A stretch of DNA of 64,000 nt, taken from assembly GCA_004026145.2 (NCBI GenBank), contig SWLE01000230.1, positions 127,001 through 191,000 on the forward strand. The letters are read 5' to 3'. Position numbers and translations under genes: made by a program. Shown here one piece after another: positions 35,901 to 48,010 of the stretch (the first letter of the stretch is position 1; each line of letters opens with the position of its first letter). The notes beneath the pieces were generated by a model that saw nothing but the letters and a program-made list of their open reading frames with translations, searched no databases and was not told the origin of the DNA. The stretch is from Takifugu bimaculatus (taxonomy: Eukaryota; Chordata; Actinopteri; Tetraodontiformes; Tetraodontidae).

Positions 35901-38900
35901 TTTGACGACTGTAAGTGTTGCGCAACCTCGGGTCGAAGCAGCGTGCTTTAAAGAGCGGTGCTGAGCGCAGACTCCCATGCTCCCCTTTTCTCTCCGCAGC
36001 TCTTGGCAGCTTCTCCAGGGTTTTCGGGACGGACTGGAAAGAGAGAAGCTCTCGGGACTTTGTCAGGGTAAACCCTCTGTTTCTGGCCTTTCTGCTCTCA
36101 TGCATCATAGCTTCTAAAGTATTTAGCAGAGCATCCGGAGCTGTACTGTACACGCTAACTGCTGCTCTTGCACAGTTCTGGAAGGAGGTGGTGGAGGACT
36201 CAGAAGTCAGGGAGCTGATCTGGGACAAGAGCAATGCGGCACAAGGTAAAGGCACTCAAATGAAGCTCCCTCTGGAGTTCCACAGCCTCGCTTCTGCGTG
36301 GAACCATCGAAAACAGAGGTTGTTGTCCTCGATTGTGCCGTGACGTGTTTCCGGCTCTTCTCTTGCAGATGGTACGTCATGTGAGGAGCGCTGGCACAGC
36401 CTCTTCCACCCTCCACGGACCCACGGTATCGGCGACATGGAGGCGCAGCGGGTGCTGCAGATTGCCATCATCCTGCGAAACCTCTCCTTCGAGGAGGCCA
36501 ACGTCAAGCTGCTGGCGGCCAACCGAACGTGCCTGCGCTTCCTTCTGCTCTGCTCCCACTGTAACCTCATCTCACTACGCCAGCTCGGCCTGGACACGCT
36601 GGGCAACGTGGCTGCTGAGGTTGGTGGGGGCCTGTTGCTAACACGCAGCATTTGAGTGACAGTCGGCATCTTCCTGTCTGGGCCGGGACCACCTCATGGT
36701 CCCAGATCGTAGCGGTCAGGCCAAACAGCTGTGGAACATCAGCGTGGGGGCCGGTCCAGCAGATACAGACGCGTCACACGATGACAAACCGGAGCAGCGC
36801 CGTTGTCTCTGCTGTTTGCTAACGTGTGAGGCCTTTCTATCGCTGTGATGAGTCGCCAGCGTGAAGCAGCTTCTTAGAGGACGTGGATGTGCTGCTCACT
36901 TCCTCTTTATATGTGTGACATGGGATCAGTTTATTCTTGCCCGTATGTGAAGGGCAGCGTGCAGGAGATGAACGTCCTTCTCTTTCACAGCTCCAGCTGG
37001 ATCCGGTCGACTTTCGGACGACTCATCTGATTTTTCACACAATCACCAAATGTTTGATGTCCAGGGACAGATTTCTCAAAATGAGAGGTGAGTTTTCTGA
37101 GCGTGTGTGTGAGTCCGTCCGAGCTCGAATGAAATATATCTGCGTCCTGCAGCAATGGAGATCCTGGGGAATCTGAGCAAAGTGGATGACAATGCTGTGC
37201 TGATCTGTGAGTATGTGGACCAGGACTCCTACAGGGAGGTGACCATGCTCCTCACCCTGCCCGACCTCATGCTCCTGATGGCTTGTTTGGAGGTGTTGTA
37301 CCTCCTGGCCCAGCTCGGGGAGGTTCCCTGCAGCAAGATCGCCTGTGTGGACCGCAGCATAGGTAGACTCCATCCTCTCCCAGCTTCCTGTTTGTTGTTG
37401 GTGTAGCTGAACGTGTCCTCTGTCTGCTCAGACCTGCTGGTGCGGTTGGTGTCGGTTGATCTGCACACGTTTGGGCCTGACGCTCTGACAGCAGTCAGAC
37501 TCATCGAGCACCAGACCAACACTGACCAGGCGGCTGAAGTGAGACCACAGCTGGTGGAGCAGGTGCCTGCAGCTGTGCAAGGAGCCCCGGCATCTGGTAG
37601 GTCTGCTCCTGTCCACCGTTACAGGGTTACAGTGAGGCTGGGGATAACGATGTGGGTCTGTTAACCACGGGGGTCTGTTAACCACGGGGGTCTGTTAACC
37701 ACGGGGGTCTGTTAACGGCGCTGGTCTGTATCTCTGTTAACGACGTTGGTCTGCATCTGTTAACGACGTTGGTCTGTTAACTACGTTGGTCTGTTAACTA
37801 CGTTGGTCTGTTAACCACGTTGGTCTGTATCTATGTTAACAACGTTGGTCTGCATCTGTTAACCACGTTGGTCTGTTAACCACGTTGGTCTGTTAACCAC
37901 GTTGGTCTGTTAACCACGTTTGTCTGTTAACTACGTTGGTCTGTTAACCACGTTGGTCTGTATCTATGTTAACAACGTTGGTCTGCATCTGTTAACGACG
38001 TTGGTCTGTTAACTACGTTGGTCTGTTAACCACGTTGGTCTGTTAACCACGTTGGTCTGTATCTATGTTAACAACGTTGGTCTGCATCTGTTAACGACGT
38101 TGGTCTGTTAACCACGTTGGTCTGTTAACTACGTTGGTCTGTTAACCACGTTGGTCTGTTAACTACGTTGGTCTGTTAACCACGTTGGTCTGTATCTATG
38201 TTAACAACGTTGGTCTGCATCTGTTAACCACGTTGGTCTGTATCTATGTTAACAACGTTGGTCTGCATCTGTTAACCACGTTGGTCTGTTAACCACGTTG
38301 GTCTGTTAACCACGTTGGTCTGTTAACCACGTTGGTCTGTATCTATGTTAACAACGTTGGTCTGCATCTGTTAACCACGTTGGTCTGTTAACCACGTTGG
38401 TCTGTATCTATGTTAACAACGTTGGTCTGCATCTGTTAACCACGTTGGTCTGTTAACTACGTTGGTCTGTTAACCACGTTGGTCTGTTAACCACGTTGGT
38501 CTGTTAACCACGTTGGTCTGTTAACCACGTTGGTCCGTATCTCTGTTAACGACTTTGGTCTCTTAACGAAGTTGGTCTGTTTAGTTGGTTACGTTACCGT
38601 GGGGGTGTGGCTTGTCACGTGACGCGTGTGCATGTTCCTTCCTGTGTTGTGGCTCTGGACCGCCCAGTTTGCTGCCATCTAGTGGGCAGCCCAGGAACCG
38701 CAGTCTCCTCTGGAGCAGGTTACCTGCCCAGGTGTTGTGGTGCTGCTGTGAGCCTGTTGAGAGCATCACTTATTCTCCTGCTCTCTTTTCCTCCAGCAAC
38801 CACAAGGACCCCACTCCAGGCCAATCAGCCCCCGGCTGGAATTGTGGAACTTGACGGGGAGAAGTTTACTCTGCAATGGTAGGATGTAACCACCGTAAAC

Positions 38901-41900
38901 ACACTTGTTTGTTTGTTTGTTTGTTTGTTTGTTTGACCGTCCCCGTCACCCCTCTCCTCCCCCAACAGGCTGAACGCACACTTTGAGACCAACCCCGAGG
39001 GCTCCGTGTCGCGGGCGGAGATGTACTCGGAGTACCTGAGCACGTGCAGTAAAATGGGACGCAGCAACATCCTCAACTCCACTGGCTTCCTCAAGTGTCT
39101 GAGGTGGGGACTGGTGCCCTGCTGGAGGGGTGTGGATGGGGACTGGTGCCCTGCTGGAGGGGTGTGGATGGGGACTGGTGCCCTGCTGGAGGGGTGTGGA
39201 TGGGGACTGGTGCCCTGCTGGAGGGGTGTGGATGGGTGTTGATGGGTACTGGTGCCCTGCTGGATGGGTGTGGATGGGGACTGGTGCCCTGCTGGATGGG
39301 TGTGGATGGGGACTGGTGCCCTGCTGGATGGGTGTGGATGGGTGTTGATGGGTGTGGATGGGTACTGGTGCCCTGCTGGAGGGGTGTGGATGGGTGTGGA
39401 TGGGTACTGGTGCCCTGCTGGAGGGGTGTGGATGGGTGTGGATGGGTGTGGATGGGGGTTGATGGGTGTGGATGGGTGTGGATGGGTGTGGATGGGTGTG
39501 GATGGGTGTGGATGGGGGTTGATGGGTGTGGATGGGTGTGGATGGGTGTGGATGGGGGTTGATGGGTGTGGATGGGTGTGGATGGGGGTTGATGGGTGTG
39601 GATGGGTGTGGATGGGTGTGGATGGGTGTGGATGGGGGTTGATGGGTGTGGATGGGTGTGGATGGGTACTGGTGCCCTGTGGATGGGTGTGGATGGGTAC
39701 TGGTGCCCTGCTGGAGGGGTGTGGATGGGTGTGGATGGGTACTGGTGCCCTGTGGATGGGTGTGGATGGGTACTGGTGCCCTGCTGGAGGGGTGTGGATG
39801 GGTGTGGATGGGGACTGGTGCCCTGCTGGAGGGGTGTGGATGGGGACTGGTGCCCTGCTGGAGGGGTGTGGATGGGGACTGGTGCCCTGCTGGAGGGGTG
39901 TGGATGGGGACTGGTGCCCTGCTGGATGGGTGTGGATGGGGACTGGTGCCCTGCTGGAGGGGTGTGGAGGGGTGTGGATGGGTACTGGTGCCCTGCTGGA
40001 GGGGTGTGGAGGGGTGTGGAGGGGTGTGGAGGGGTGTGGATGGGTGTGGATGGGTGTGGATGGGTGTTGATGGGTGTTGATGGGTGTTGATGGGTGTTGA
40101 TGGGTACTGGTGCCCTGTGGATGGGTGTGGATGGGTGTGGATGGGTGTTGATGGGTGTTGATGGGTGTTGATGGGTACTGGTGCCCTGCTGGATGGGTGT
40201 TGATGGGTGTTGATGGGTACTGGTGCCCTGCTGGATGGGTGTTGATGGGTGTTGATGGGTACTGGTGCCCTGCTGGATGGGTGTGGATGGGTGTTGATGG
40301 GTACTGGTGCCCTGCTGGAGGGGTGTGGATGGGTGTTGATGGGTGTTGATGGGTGTTGATGGGTGTTGATGGGTGTGGATCCTCTCGTCTCAACTCATCA
40401 ACACTTAAGCATAAAGCAAAACACGCCCATCATTGGGAATGTTTTCCCAGGTGAATAAATGTTGGTATTAAATCAAGATGCTGATGAAGGTTCCAGTCTC
40501 GCTCTGTTCCGGTAGCGTTTGCTCGACGTGTCTCTGTGCGTCAGTAACGGAGCCTCTGCCTCGCCGCCCTCGCAGGACCGTCTTTCCCAACCACACGATG
40601 CGACGGCAGGACGAGGTCAAGTCCAGCGGTCAGATTCAAATCTTCCTGGTGGGTCTGAAGCGAAGGTCGATGCCTCTGCCCATCCAGCTGTACTACCACC
40701 AGACGCCGCAGCCGTCCCAGCATGCAGCAGCGCGGCCTGATGCCTCGGAGCAGCAGGCTCCGCCTCCAGGTAAACCCGGTGCTGTGTCACAAGAGGGTGG
40801 ACCTCGTCTAAGGGCTTGTGAGTCGACTAAGGCTCCGTGTGTGTGTCTGCAGGCTTACCTGCTGGGCATCACGCCCTCGGCCCCCACCTGGTCCGGGCCC
40901 TGGTCCCCAGCTCCACCTGCACCCCGTCTCCGGTGGTCTTGACGTCACAGGAACTGTCCCACACGGGCCCCTCCACTGTTTTGCCGCACCCGCTTCCCCA
41001 ACAGGTGTCTCCACAGTTGCCACCGGGTTCCTCAGGCGCAGCGCCGCAGCAGCAGCATCGAGCCGGTCCGCTGGTCCAGATTCCTGTGACGGCACCGGTG
41101 ACCCAGAACCACAGCCCGCAGCCCTCCCCGATGGTCTCAACGGGGACGCCAGTCACAGTCTTTCAACAGGTACCCCAGGGCCACATCCTCACCGCCAGGG
41201 TCCAAGGTGTGTGCCCCCCCATCGCCCAAAACCCGCCTCTGCCTCAGTCACCTCCCCTTTGTGGGCCTCAGGGTGGCGCCCCCCAGGTACAGCCTCAGTG
41301 CGTTGCTGTTCCATCACCGCCGTCTTCCTCCATCCAGGGAAGCGGCCCGGCCTTGAGCGTCACCACAGTATCGAACTCCCAGGTGTCGCGCGTCACCTTT
41401 CAGAACATCGCCCCCAAACCAGCGCCCCCCCAGTCGGGTGTCCCTGCCACCATCGCCACCCACAACCAGCAGCCGCCTCAGCAGCCCCCGGCACAGAGTG
41501 TCGTCATCGTCAACCCCGGCCCCCAGCAGAGCCCCGCCTACCCCCCTGCCATTCACCAGATCGTTCTGGCCAACCCTTCCTCCATGTCTGGGGCCCAGAC
41601 CATCCAGCTCGCTGGGCAGCCCGGAGCTGCCTCCACCTCCTGCCCCCCTCCCCCCAGTAACCAGGTGCAGAACGCGGCTGGTGGCCAGACTCTGTCCCTG
41701 AAGCGGCATCAGCAGCAGCAGCAGCAGCCCCTCCTGCCCCACACGCCTCCTCAGCCTACCTCCACTGAGTCCAGCTTGATCAAACAGTTACTGCTTCCAA
41801 AGCGAGGGCCTTCCACCCCGGGAGGCAAACTGATCCTCCCCGCCCCGCAGATGCCCCTCCCCAACAGCACGATAGCCCCCAGCCCCCAGGTCATCTATCA

Positions 41901-44900
41901 GGCCAGTTACAACACACAGAACGCTTCTCCGCAGCCTCAGCAGCTCAACGTCCAGCTGCTTCCAGGTCAGCTTCCTGCGGTGGGGGCCCCGGGGGTCCAG
42001 ACAGTCCAGCTGTTGCCCGGTCAGCTCATCTCCACCAGCAGCGCGGGGGCCACGGCCATCATCCAGGGCCCCGCGGCAGCCGCACAGGTGACGTTCGCTG
42101 TGGTGCCCAACGCCGGCTTCACCACCTCCACGGCTGCTGTTGCTGCTGTCAGTCAGGGCACTGTGACTCAGGGGGGGCCCCCTCCCCCGTACTCGACTGG
42201 AACCATGGCCCAGCACCCCCCCGCAGCTCCTCCACCACCACTGCCAGCTCCGCTCCGAGGAGACAAGATCATCTGTCAAAAGGAGGAGGAGGCCAAGGAC
42301 GCCACGGGGCTGCATGTTCACGAACGAACGATAGAGGTGATGGAGAACTCCTCCCTGGGGGAGGGAAACGCCCCCAAAGCAAAAACCAGTAACGGTGATG
42401 TCGGGACGTGTGCCAAGCTGCTAAACGGTCAGAAGTGCATGGAGTCCAATCTACCTCCATATCACTCAGGGAACAGCCAAGTGGCGCTGAACGGCCCGGC
42501 TCCAGAGGTCCAGCCTGCTAATGGGAAGCAGGCCCCCCCCCACCTGGGCGCTCCTCTGGACGACACCGCCGACTCCAAAAAGACGCTGGTCAACGGGGTG
42601 TGTGACTTTGATAAGGGGGACAACGGAGGCCCCTGCAACAGAAACATTCCAAATCATATCGCTTCCAAACAGTACTTGGGGAACGGGGAGTTGGGCCCCT
42701 CTGAGAAGGGTCATGGGTCAGAACCCCCCCCCCAAACGGACACTGCCAAAGCCCAGCAGACTGAGCGCCTTGCCAACGGCCCCCAGGCAGGAGGCAACAG
42801 GCCTCCCTCGGAATTAATGAACGGACCTTTGGTTCCGGGGCACCTGGCCCCCGTGCTGAGACAGCAGTTGCTCCCCAATTCCACCTTCCCCCCCACCCTC
42901 CCCGTCGCCCCCCCCACCCTCCCCGTCGCCCCCCCCACCCTCCCCGTCGCCCCCCCCACCAACGGGCTGATGCTCGAGAGCCGCGGGCTGAAGAGACCGG
43001 CGGAGAGCGAGGAGCGCGGGGCGGCGCCGTCCTCGGGCATCCCCAGTAAGGTCGGCGTGCGGATCATCACCATCAGCGACCCCAACAACGCCGGGAGCAG
43101 CGCCACCATGGTGGCGGTACCGGCCGGCACCGACCCAAGCACAGTAGCCAAAGTAGCAATAGAGAACGCCACCCAGCAGAGGAACTGTTCACCCACGGGG
43201 GCCGTCGCCACGGTGAGTGGGGGGGGGGGGTCTGAGGGAGTGGGGGGTGTGAGAGGGAGTGTGTGTGAGTGAGTGAGTGAGTGAGTGAGTGAGTGAGTGA
43301 GTGAGTGGTGTGTGTGTGTGTGAGTGAGTGGTGTGTGTGTGAGTGAGTGTGTGAGTAGTGTGTGTGAGAGTGGAGAGTGGTGTGAGAGTGGTGTGTGTGT
43401 GTGAGTGAGTGGTGTGTGTCTGAGTGAGTGGTGTGTGTCTGAGTGAGTGGTGTGTGTGTGTGTGAGAGTGTGTGTTTGAGTGAGTGAGAGAGTGGTGTGT
43501 GTGTGTGAGTGGTGTGTGTGTCTGAGTGAGTGAGTGAGAGTGTGTGTGTCTGAGAGTAGTGTGTGTGTGAGTGGTGTGTGTGAGAGGGTGTGAGTGGTGT
43601 GTGTGAGTGGTGTGTGAGGGAGTGTGTGTGTCTGAGTGAGTGGTGTGTGTGTGTGTGTGTGTGTGTGTGGCCAGTTTAGTGCGGAGGGTAAGAAGGTGAG
43701 GCCAGTTCAGACCATGTGGTCCCACTGATGCCCCCCTCCCAGAGGAAGGTGCTGAGGGAACAACCGCCCCCAGCAGCAGGTCGTGGTTACATCTCAGCCA
43801 ACAAATGTTGGGGGGGGGGGGGTCCGCAGGCGTGGGGGCCCCCTCCTTCCTGTCCCGGCTGACAGTTGTGGATCCGTTTGGCCAGGACACTGAACACGCT
43901 TTCCTCCCTTCCAGCCCGCCGTGACCCCGTCCCCGCCCCCCGTAGCGCAGCACGCCCCCCCGGGGAACCACAGCCCCCACCTCCCAGCACAGCAGCCGCC
44001 TGCAGCGCCGCCAGAACCGGCCAGGAAGACGGGGCAGAACTTCAAGTGTCTGTGGCAGTCGTGTAAACGGTAGGAGGCGCGGCCCGCCGCGGCGCCCGGC
44101 GGCCATCTTGTGCTGACCGGCTCTGGCTTCTTCCTCAGGTGGTTCGAAACGCCGTCTCAAGTGTTCTACCACGCCGCCACGCAGCACGGGGGCAAGGACG
44201 CCTACGGGGGCCACTGTCTGTGGGAGGGCTGCGAACCCTTCCCCAGGCAGAGGCTGTCCTTCATCACACACCTACAGGTAGAGGCTCACTCCTGGGGGGC
44301 CGCGGGGGGCCGAGCACGCTAACGTAGCACGCTAACGTAGCACGCTAACGGAACACGCTAACGTCTCTGTCCTTTAGGATAAACACTGCTCCAGAGAAGC
44401 TTTGCTGGCGGCGCTGAAGCTGGAGGAGCAGGCGGCGCACAGCCCCGGCCAGGCCGCGTCCCAGTAGGTGCCCCCTCCTCTCAGGGTGTGGTTCACCTGT
44501 GGGGGGGTCTGACCAGCGCCTCTTGTCTCCACAGAACCTCCTCAGAGGGCAGCAGCACCCCAGCACAGCAGAAACCCAAAGCTATCGTGAACCACCCCAG
44601 CGCCGCTCTCATGGCCCTGCGCAGGGGCTCCCGGAACCTGGTCTTCAGGGACTTCACTGTGAGTATCGGGACGGCCGTCAGGCCCGTCAGGCTCGTTAGC
44701 GCGGCTGCTCGTTAGCGCGGCCCTCAGACCCCCCCTCATGTCCCCCCCTCATGTCCCCCTGTCGTTTGATCGTCTGCCAGGACGAGAAGGAGGGACCGGT
44801 GACCAAACACATCAGACTAACTGCTGCCTTAACGTTGAAGAACATCGCCAAGCACTCCGAGTGTGGACGCATGTGAGTAGAGCTGGGGGGTGGTGTCAGT

Positions 44901-45227
44901 CCTGGGGGGCTGGTGTCAGTCCTTGGGTGGCTGGCGTCAGTCCTGGGTGGCTGGTGTCAGTCCTGGGGGGGCTAGCTCCAGTCCTGGGGGGCTGGCTCCA
45001 GTCCTGGGGGGGCTGGCTCCAGTCCTGGGGGGCTGGCACCAGTCCTGGGGCAGGGGGGAGGCGCTCTGCCCCCCCCCCCCGCAGGGCTGTCTCTAACGCT
45101 GCTGTCTGCCCACAGGTTGGTCAAGAGGCACGAATCGCACCTGTCTGTCCTCGCCCTCAGCAACATGGAGGTCTCCACCACGCTCGCCAAATGCCTTTAC
45201 GAACTGACGCGCTCGCTCCAGGCTTGA
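26946..45227 (+). CDS. arid2: AT-rich interaction domain protein 2 (BAF200, PBAF subunit)
   Basis: This encodes a DNA-binding subunit of the PBAF chromatin-remodelling complex. There are 21 coding exons: 26946-27037, 27161-27254, 28129-28226, 32411-32544, 35692-35910, 36000-36067, 36176-36245, 36369-36619, 36991-37087, 37153-37362, 37432-37596, 38797-38878, 38969-39103, 40576-40769, 40853-43212, 43915-44069, 44139-44277, 44378-44463, 44535-44658, 44781-44872 and 45116-45227. Total 4977 nt (1658 aa; human 1835) with continuous phase. The ARID (residues ~13-105: FLDELRQFHQSRG, GGKELDLNALY, NQWMELGEEFNFP) is followed by an armadillo-like region, then an RFX-type domain (~515-600: WLNAHFETNPEGSVSRAEMY, FPNHT). 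Exon 15 (787 codons) is Gln/Pro-rich with SSLIKQLLLPKRGPSTPGGK. Two C2H2-like fingers follow (CLWQSCKRWF..., CLWEGCEPF...HLQDKHC). The start, MANSTGK, is the family's. Confidence 0.97.
28227..32410 (+). other. arid2 intron 3 (4.2 kb)
   Basis: No repeats longer than short homopolymers (C-runs at 29131-29141 and 29614-29631) and no transposon that I recognise. A forward CTCF-like motif (CCAGCAGGGGGCGCTAA) lies at 31358-31373. Confidence 0.4.
32545..35691 (+). other. arid2 intron 4 (3.1 kb)
   Basis: Contains a small tandem repeat of GCTGATGCTACGCTAT units at 33170-33240. No exon or transposon is supported elsewhere. Confidence 0.4.
37660..38575. repeat. 17-bp minisatellite with higher-order structure (arid2 intron 11)
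   Basis: The basic unit is TTGGTCTGTTAACCACG (17 bp; GTTAAC palindrome). At intervals it is replaced by TTGGTCTGTATCTATGTTAA CAACG and then TTGGTCTGCATCTGTTAA, so a compound block recurs several times within about 900 bp. It fills most of the intron between exons 11 and 12. Confidence 0.95.
38905..38935. repeat. (GTTT)n microsatellite
   Basis: About eight GTTT units in the 90-bp arid2 intron 12. Confidence 0.9.
39104..40380. repeat. G-rich minisatellite filling arid2 intron 13
   Basis: Nearly 1.3 kb composed of a 12-bp unit, GGGTGTGGATGG/GGGTGTTGATGG, and a longer unit containing GGGACTGGTGCCCTGCTGGA. The array begins at the exon 13 donor itself (AG|GTGGGGACTGG). The coding strand is G-rich and G-quadruplex-prone. 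The open frames on both strands (up to 522 codons of HPSTPI-type repeats) are artefacts. Confidence 0.96.
42888..42960 (+). repeat. arid2: Coding 21-bp minisatellite in arid2 exon 15
   Basis: Three in-frame copies of CCCACCCTCCCCGTCGCCCC, encoding repeated PPTLPVA heptapeptides in the disordered middle of ARID2. Confidence 0.9.
43213..43670. repeat. (GAGT)n/(GTGT)n compound microsatellite (arid2 intron 15)
   Basis: It starts directly at the exon 15 donor, ACG|GTGAGTGGGG. GAGT, GTGT and GTGAGA units alternate for about 450 bp. Confidence 0.95.
44885..45060. repeat. ~21-bp tandem repeat (arid2 intron 20)
   Basis: About eight copies of GGGGGCTGGTGTCAGTCCTG and its variant GGCTGGCTCCAGTCCTGGG, starting 12 bp after the exon 20 donor. 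Confidence 0.92.
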
Positions 45228-46645
45228 TGCCCAAAGGACACGCTGTGCTGCCCCCCCCCCTCAACCCGCTCTGCACGAGAGCAGGAGGCCGCCGGCGAGT
45301 CGTAGCAGGTCCACAGGTCCAGAGGCGACCAGCTCGTGAACGGAGATCGTCCCTCAGCCGCGCCGGGCACCTTAACCCCCCCCCAGCACCTCCTCTGCGA
45401 CTTGTGTTCAAATCCTCCCTCACAAACAGAAACTGCCACGGGGTCTTCCACCAGCCGCCACCAGGGGGAGCGCTCCGCTTCCCCGGGGGCCTCAACCCAC
45501 GAACCCCCGCCACGAGCACATTTCATCCACGACCGGTTGTTGTTCCTCTCGGTCCCACCGACGGACGCGGGCGGCGGCCCACCGACGCACCTGGGTGAGC
45601 TGGAAAGGGGCGGGGCTAGTAGACGGACGCCGCGGGGGAGAACTCGGCCGGCGACTGACGCAGAGAAATTAGTTTGTTTTCTTTAGAATTTTGGTAGCTT
45701 GGTTTTCTTACTTGAGTCAATATATTTTCACTTATTTATTATTGAAATGATACCATTACAGTTAATGAAAAGAATCCTGTAAATATGTTGTGAATATATA
45801 TATATATAAAGAAGATCTCTTTCATGCCGATGCAGCCACTGGAGAACTTGCTCTGTGGAGTAATAGAAGCATTACTTTGGTAGGATTGAATAAAATAGTA
45901 TGTTTTTGTTTTTTTATGATCCCTGTCACTTGTATCTAATGTGATTCTATACTCAGCAGTGGATGAATGTACTTAAAAACCTGTAAATAATTCTGCAAAG
46001 GTACTGATGCTGTAAAGCTTAGGGACGGGGGAAAAACAGTTTTTTGTGGAACTGTGACATTTTTTTGTATAATAATACCTTGTAGAACTCATTTTGCTGG
46101 CTGAAAGAGTATGGAATAATATAAATTGTGTCATTTTGTAGAAGAAAAAAAATATTGAAGGTATTCTCCCCCCCCCCACACACACACCCTCCCCACAGCG
46201 CACACACCAGTAACATATATCCACTGTATGCGTTTGTCATGTACGGGCACCGCGCGCGTACCAGAGTTTTTTTGTATTTGTAAATTGGTTTAAATACATG
46301 GAGTTTTTATACAGGTTTTCTCCTGTGTTCTTTGCTTTACGTGCAGGTATGATATTTTCTTCACTACTTTTTTCTATCTTAATATAGTGTGGAGTTTTAT
46401 TGTACTATTTTTTCATTCTTAATACCATGCCACATTCCGGCTCACGTCCTGGGACTGTCCTCCGTGTGTTGTGTAACATTTGACTGCCTGTCGTATTAGC
46501 ATCTGACCGGGGCGACCCAACATCCTCATTTCTGCAGTGTCGGTAGGATGTGTGACTATACCTAAACCGAACAGTCTGTTAGAGATTGGCTTTATTTACT
46601 TTGGTGACTGTTTATAGTTTTTAAATAAAACACTGAACATTTGGC
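45228..46645 (+). other. arid2: arid2 3'UTR
   Basis: A GC-rich first 450 bp is followed by AT-rich sequence. Two Pumilio-type TGTAAATA motifs lie at 45778-45785 and 45982-45989. AATAAA hexamers occur near 45888 and at 46624. Confidence 0.65.
46624..46629 (+). terminator. Distal poly(A) signal of arid2 (AATAAA)
   Basis: AATAAA lies about 1.4 kb past the stop codon, followed by a GT/T-rich stretch (TTTGTGTTTGTTCC). A proximal AATAAA near 45888 may be an alternative site. Confidence 0.6.
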
Positions 46646-46649
46646 TTTG

Positions 46650-47940
46650 TGTTTGTTCCTTTTTTGCTGCGATCGCATTCATTCTGTTCAGTTTATTTCT
46701 TTATATTTAACATCACCCAGCAGCAGAACTCCGTCTTTTCATATTTTCTCATGTCACAGGTGTTGGATTTAAAGTTCCCACATTTTGTGTAATTCGTTAT
46801 ATTTGTTGTTGTTGTTCCGGCCGCGGCCGCTGGGGGGCGACAGTTGGCCGACCACTGGGAAGAACGTGTCTTTAAGCAGGTCTGAAAGGGCGTTCATCGG
46901 CATTTCATTCAGCAATCCCTTCATTACATTAGTTAGTGGCTGTTTATCATCATTATCACCATCATTATTATCATTAAATACCTTTATAAACTCCGCATTA
47001 TTGTAAAAACCCGATTCCAACGGCACTTTTAACAAACGACCGTGTTTCGTCGCACCGGCCACCGGGTGGCGCTGTAGCCCCGCTGGTAAAAAAGGGTGAA
47101 GAATCAGGTGCTTTTTGTTTTTCTCTGACCTCAAACTGCACATTCAGATTATTCTCACTACACTTGTGTGTGCAGACTAAACGATTTCATTACGTTTGTG
47201 TTATTGTGCATTTACGTCAAGTTTTTAGGTGATTTTCTGAGAACGCAGCTTGTAAAGATCTGAATCGAAGGCCGGTTTCCTGTCTCGGGTCGGCCGCTGC
47301 CAGGCGCCTGGTTCCTTCTCCACTCTCCCCCCTATTCAACCACGAGTAAAACCTCTGAATTTGCTTCTGTCTGACTCCCGAGATGATTGAAGAACTAAAG
47401 AACACTGACGTGATATTCGCAGGGTCACATTTGGACTGGTCCAGTTCTGGTCATTTACTGAACAATATTATGAAACACAGACATTTGGATAATCGGTGAA
47501 TGAAAAAAGCAACAAATCTCCTCCTCACATCTGAATGTGTGTCGTCACCAGGATGAGAAAGAGAAGCAGTAAAAAAGAGAATATCTGGTTTCACCTTTGA
47601 GGGCTCAGCGGGCCGGGACCAGGCCGCCTGGTTCCTCAAGTATTCGTGACAAAAATGCTGAAGATGCTGCCATGGTTTCATCCACAACAGCCTGGGTGCA
47701 CGCACACCACCACCCACCGGCCCGACCGGGCCCAGCAGCCACACCAGGACAATGAGCTCCGTCTTTTTACTGATACTCCGGTTTGAATCGAATCATTCGT
47801 GGCAACGACCGTTTCAAAAATCGGATCAGTTGAAACGTTCGCTTCACAGCACAGAAAACGACACCGTCCGTCCACAGTTTAAAGTTATATTTGCGTCCTG
47901 TAAGATGAGGCTCAGGTGAAGCGAGGCCCCGCCCCCCTGA
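46650..47940. other. arid2-gas2l3 intergenic region
   Basis: About 1.3 kb. I see no exon, RNA gene or mobile element that I can support. Confidence 0.4.
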
Positions 47941-47949
47941 AGACCGCGC

Positions 47950-48010
47950 GTCCTGATTGGCTGGTTCGAACGGCGCTGCTGCTGCTGCCGCTGCTTAAAC
48001 GCGACCATTG
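47950..48010 (+). promoter_or_regulatory. Candidate gas2l3 promoter: CCAAT box and CHR-like element
   Basis: A reverse CCAAT box (GATTGG, 47955-47960) is followed by TTCGAA at 47965-47970, a variant of the cell-cycle homology region (CHR, consensus TTTGAA). GAS2L3 is known as a G2/M gene of the DREAM/MuvB class, whose promoters combine CCAAT boxes with a CHR. There is no TATA box. Linking this promoter to gas2l3 is inference from position, strand and the donor at 48070. Confidence 0.45.

Noticed and set aside
37660..38575. Possible CRISPR-like direct-repeat array
   Set aside because: The units are contiguous 17-mers without unique spacers, lie in a vertebrate intron, and vary as a minisatellite does.
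38825..40393. 522-codon minus-strand frame rich in HPSTPI, and plus-strand GCGWVLM frames
   Set aside because: They translate the arid2 intron 13 minisatellite. The neighbouring arid2 exons lie on the plus strand with consistent phases.
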